A DNA stretch of 24,964 bases. Origin: Rhodospirillaceae bacterium CCH5-H10 (GTDB taxonomy: Bacteria; Pseudomonadota; Alphaproteobacteria; Reyranellales; Reyranellaceae). A program made the translations under genes and the position numbers. Shown here one piece after another: positions 24,460-24,964 of the stretch (the first letter of the stretch is position 1; each line of letters opens with the position of its first letter). The notes under the pieces are model-generated. The model had not been told where the DNA came from, ran no database searches, and was given only the letters and a program-made list of their open reading frames with translations. The DNA is taken from contig LSKJ01000852.1 in assembly GCA_001557035.1 (NCBI GenBank), positions 1 through 24,964 of the forward strand, given 5' to 3'.

Positions 24460-24620
24460 TTTCTCAAGCGACATTGTTGTCCCCGACGCAGGCACCAACG
24501 CAAGGAGCGTCAGCATTGACGGTCCCCCTTCGTTGTCTTGCGGGCTTTTGTCCGGCCTGGAACACCGTGATCCATCGCGGTAGAATCCATGTTGCGGCGC
24601 TCATGTACCCTTGGTTCCTA

Positions 24621-24964
24621 TTAGGCGGTAACGAAGTCGGCGAGATGGCTGCGAAGCTGATCGTGGGTCTCGTAGTAGAATTGTTTGACCGTTGCCGCTT
24701 TGATCGTTCGGTTCATGCGTTCGATCTGGCCGTTGGTCCAAGGGTGCTTGGGTTTGGTAAGGCGATGGTCGATGTCGGCTTGGGCGCACGCGTATACGCA
24801 TGCGTGAGCGCGGAAGGGCTCCTTACGAGCAATAAACTCCTTGATCTCCGCTGCCGTCCAACTCGTGCCCCGGGGATCGGTGAAGTGCAAACCGTTGTCG
24901 GTGGGCACTGTATGGATCTTGTGGGGAACAGCGGCGATCAGGTGCAGCAGGAACTCTCTCGAGA
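24621..24964 (-). pseudogene. IS481-family transposase, truncated at the 3' end and cut by the window edge
   Basis: The minus-strand frame enters from the window edge with VPHKIHT, then TDNGLHFTD (a catalytic Asp of the DDE core), then IDHRLTKPKHPWTNGQIERM with the catalytic Glu. It ends HLADFVTA-stop. Family members continue after DFVTA with YNFARRLKTLKGLTP, and here the homology ends abruptly at a TAA. The C-terminus is lost and the element is probably inactive. The 5' part lies beyond 24964. Confidence 0.75.

Noticed and set aside
23692..24516. Minus-strand ORF of 274 codons
   Set aside because: Only the last 20 or so codons resemble a transposase. The rest is antisense to the lipoprotein gene and intergenic DNA.

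Overview
The window is high-GC DNA with the gene style of an alphaproteobacterium. Evidence for this is the GC-rich coding sequence, Shine-Dalgarno sequences of the GGAG type, the ParB and strawberry-notch pair common on alphaproteobacterial plasmids and integrative elements, and a tRNA-Arg(CCG)-type fragment. The genus cannot be fixed from the sequence alone. Most of the window (1 to about 23162) reads as the right-hand part of an integrative element. Its left end lies outside the window, and its right end is a tyrosine integrase next to the 3' half of a tRNA gene.

Layout. (1) 1-2761: element backbone on the minus strand, with the 5' part of a strawberry-notch-like gene and a ParB-family gene. 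(2) 2831-11112: six minus-strand cargo genes of mostly unknown function. They are a DUF4238-like protein, a HEPN-type protein with an RSRYVH motif, a TIR-like protein directly behind an HNH endonuclease, and two uncharacterised proteins. (3) 11313-17678: two head-to-head operons. To the left is an AbiE-like type IV toxin-antitoxin pair (minus). To the right is a Hachiman defence system, hamA-hamB (plus). They share a 62-bp nested palindrome that can be read as two mirror-image promoters. (4) 17724-21080: a large NERD-NACHT-like protein (minus), convergent with hamB. (5) 21578-23162: integrase, repeats that look like recombinase or excisionase sites, and the tRNA-derived attachment site. (6) 23163-24964: sequence outside the element, with a decayed IS5-type remnant carrying a small ORF, a small lipoprotein gene, and a truncated IS481-type transposase.

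How the genes may work together. The backbone genes and integrase would maintain and move the element. Between them lies cargo dominated by domains known from anti-phage defence: HamA nuclease with HamB helicase, AbiE nucleotidyltransferase with antitoxin, NERD with NACHT, TIR-like with HNH, and HEPN. I read this as a mobile defence island. Hachiman is a known system. The parts I would regard as possibly undescribed are the shared symmetric promoter joining AbiE to Hachiman, the HNH/TIR-like pair, and the HEPN/DUF4238-like pair. All functional statements about those pairs are inference.
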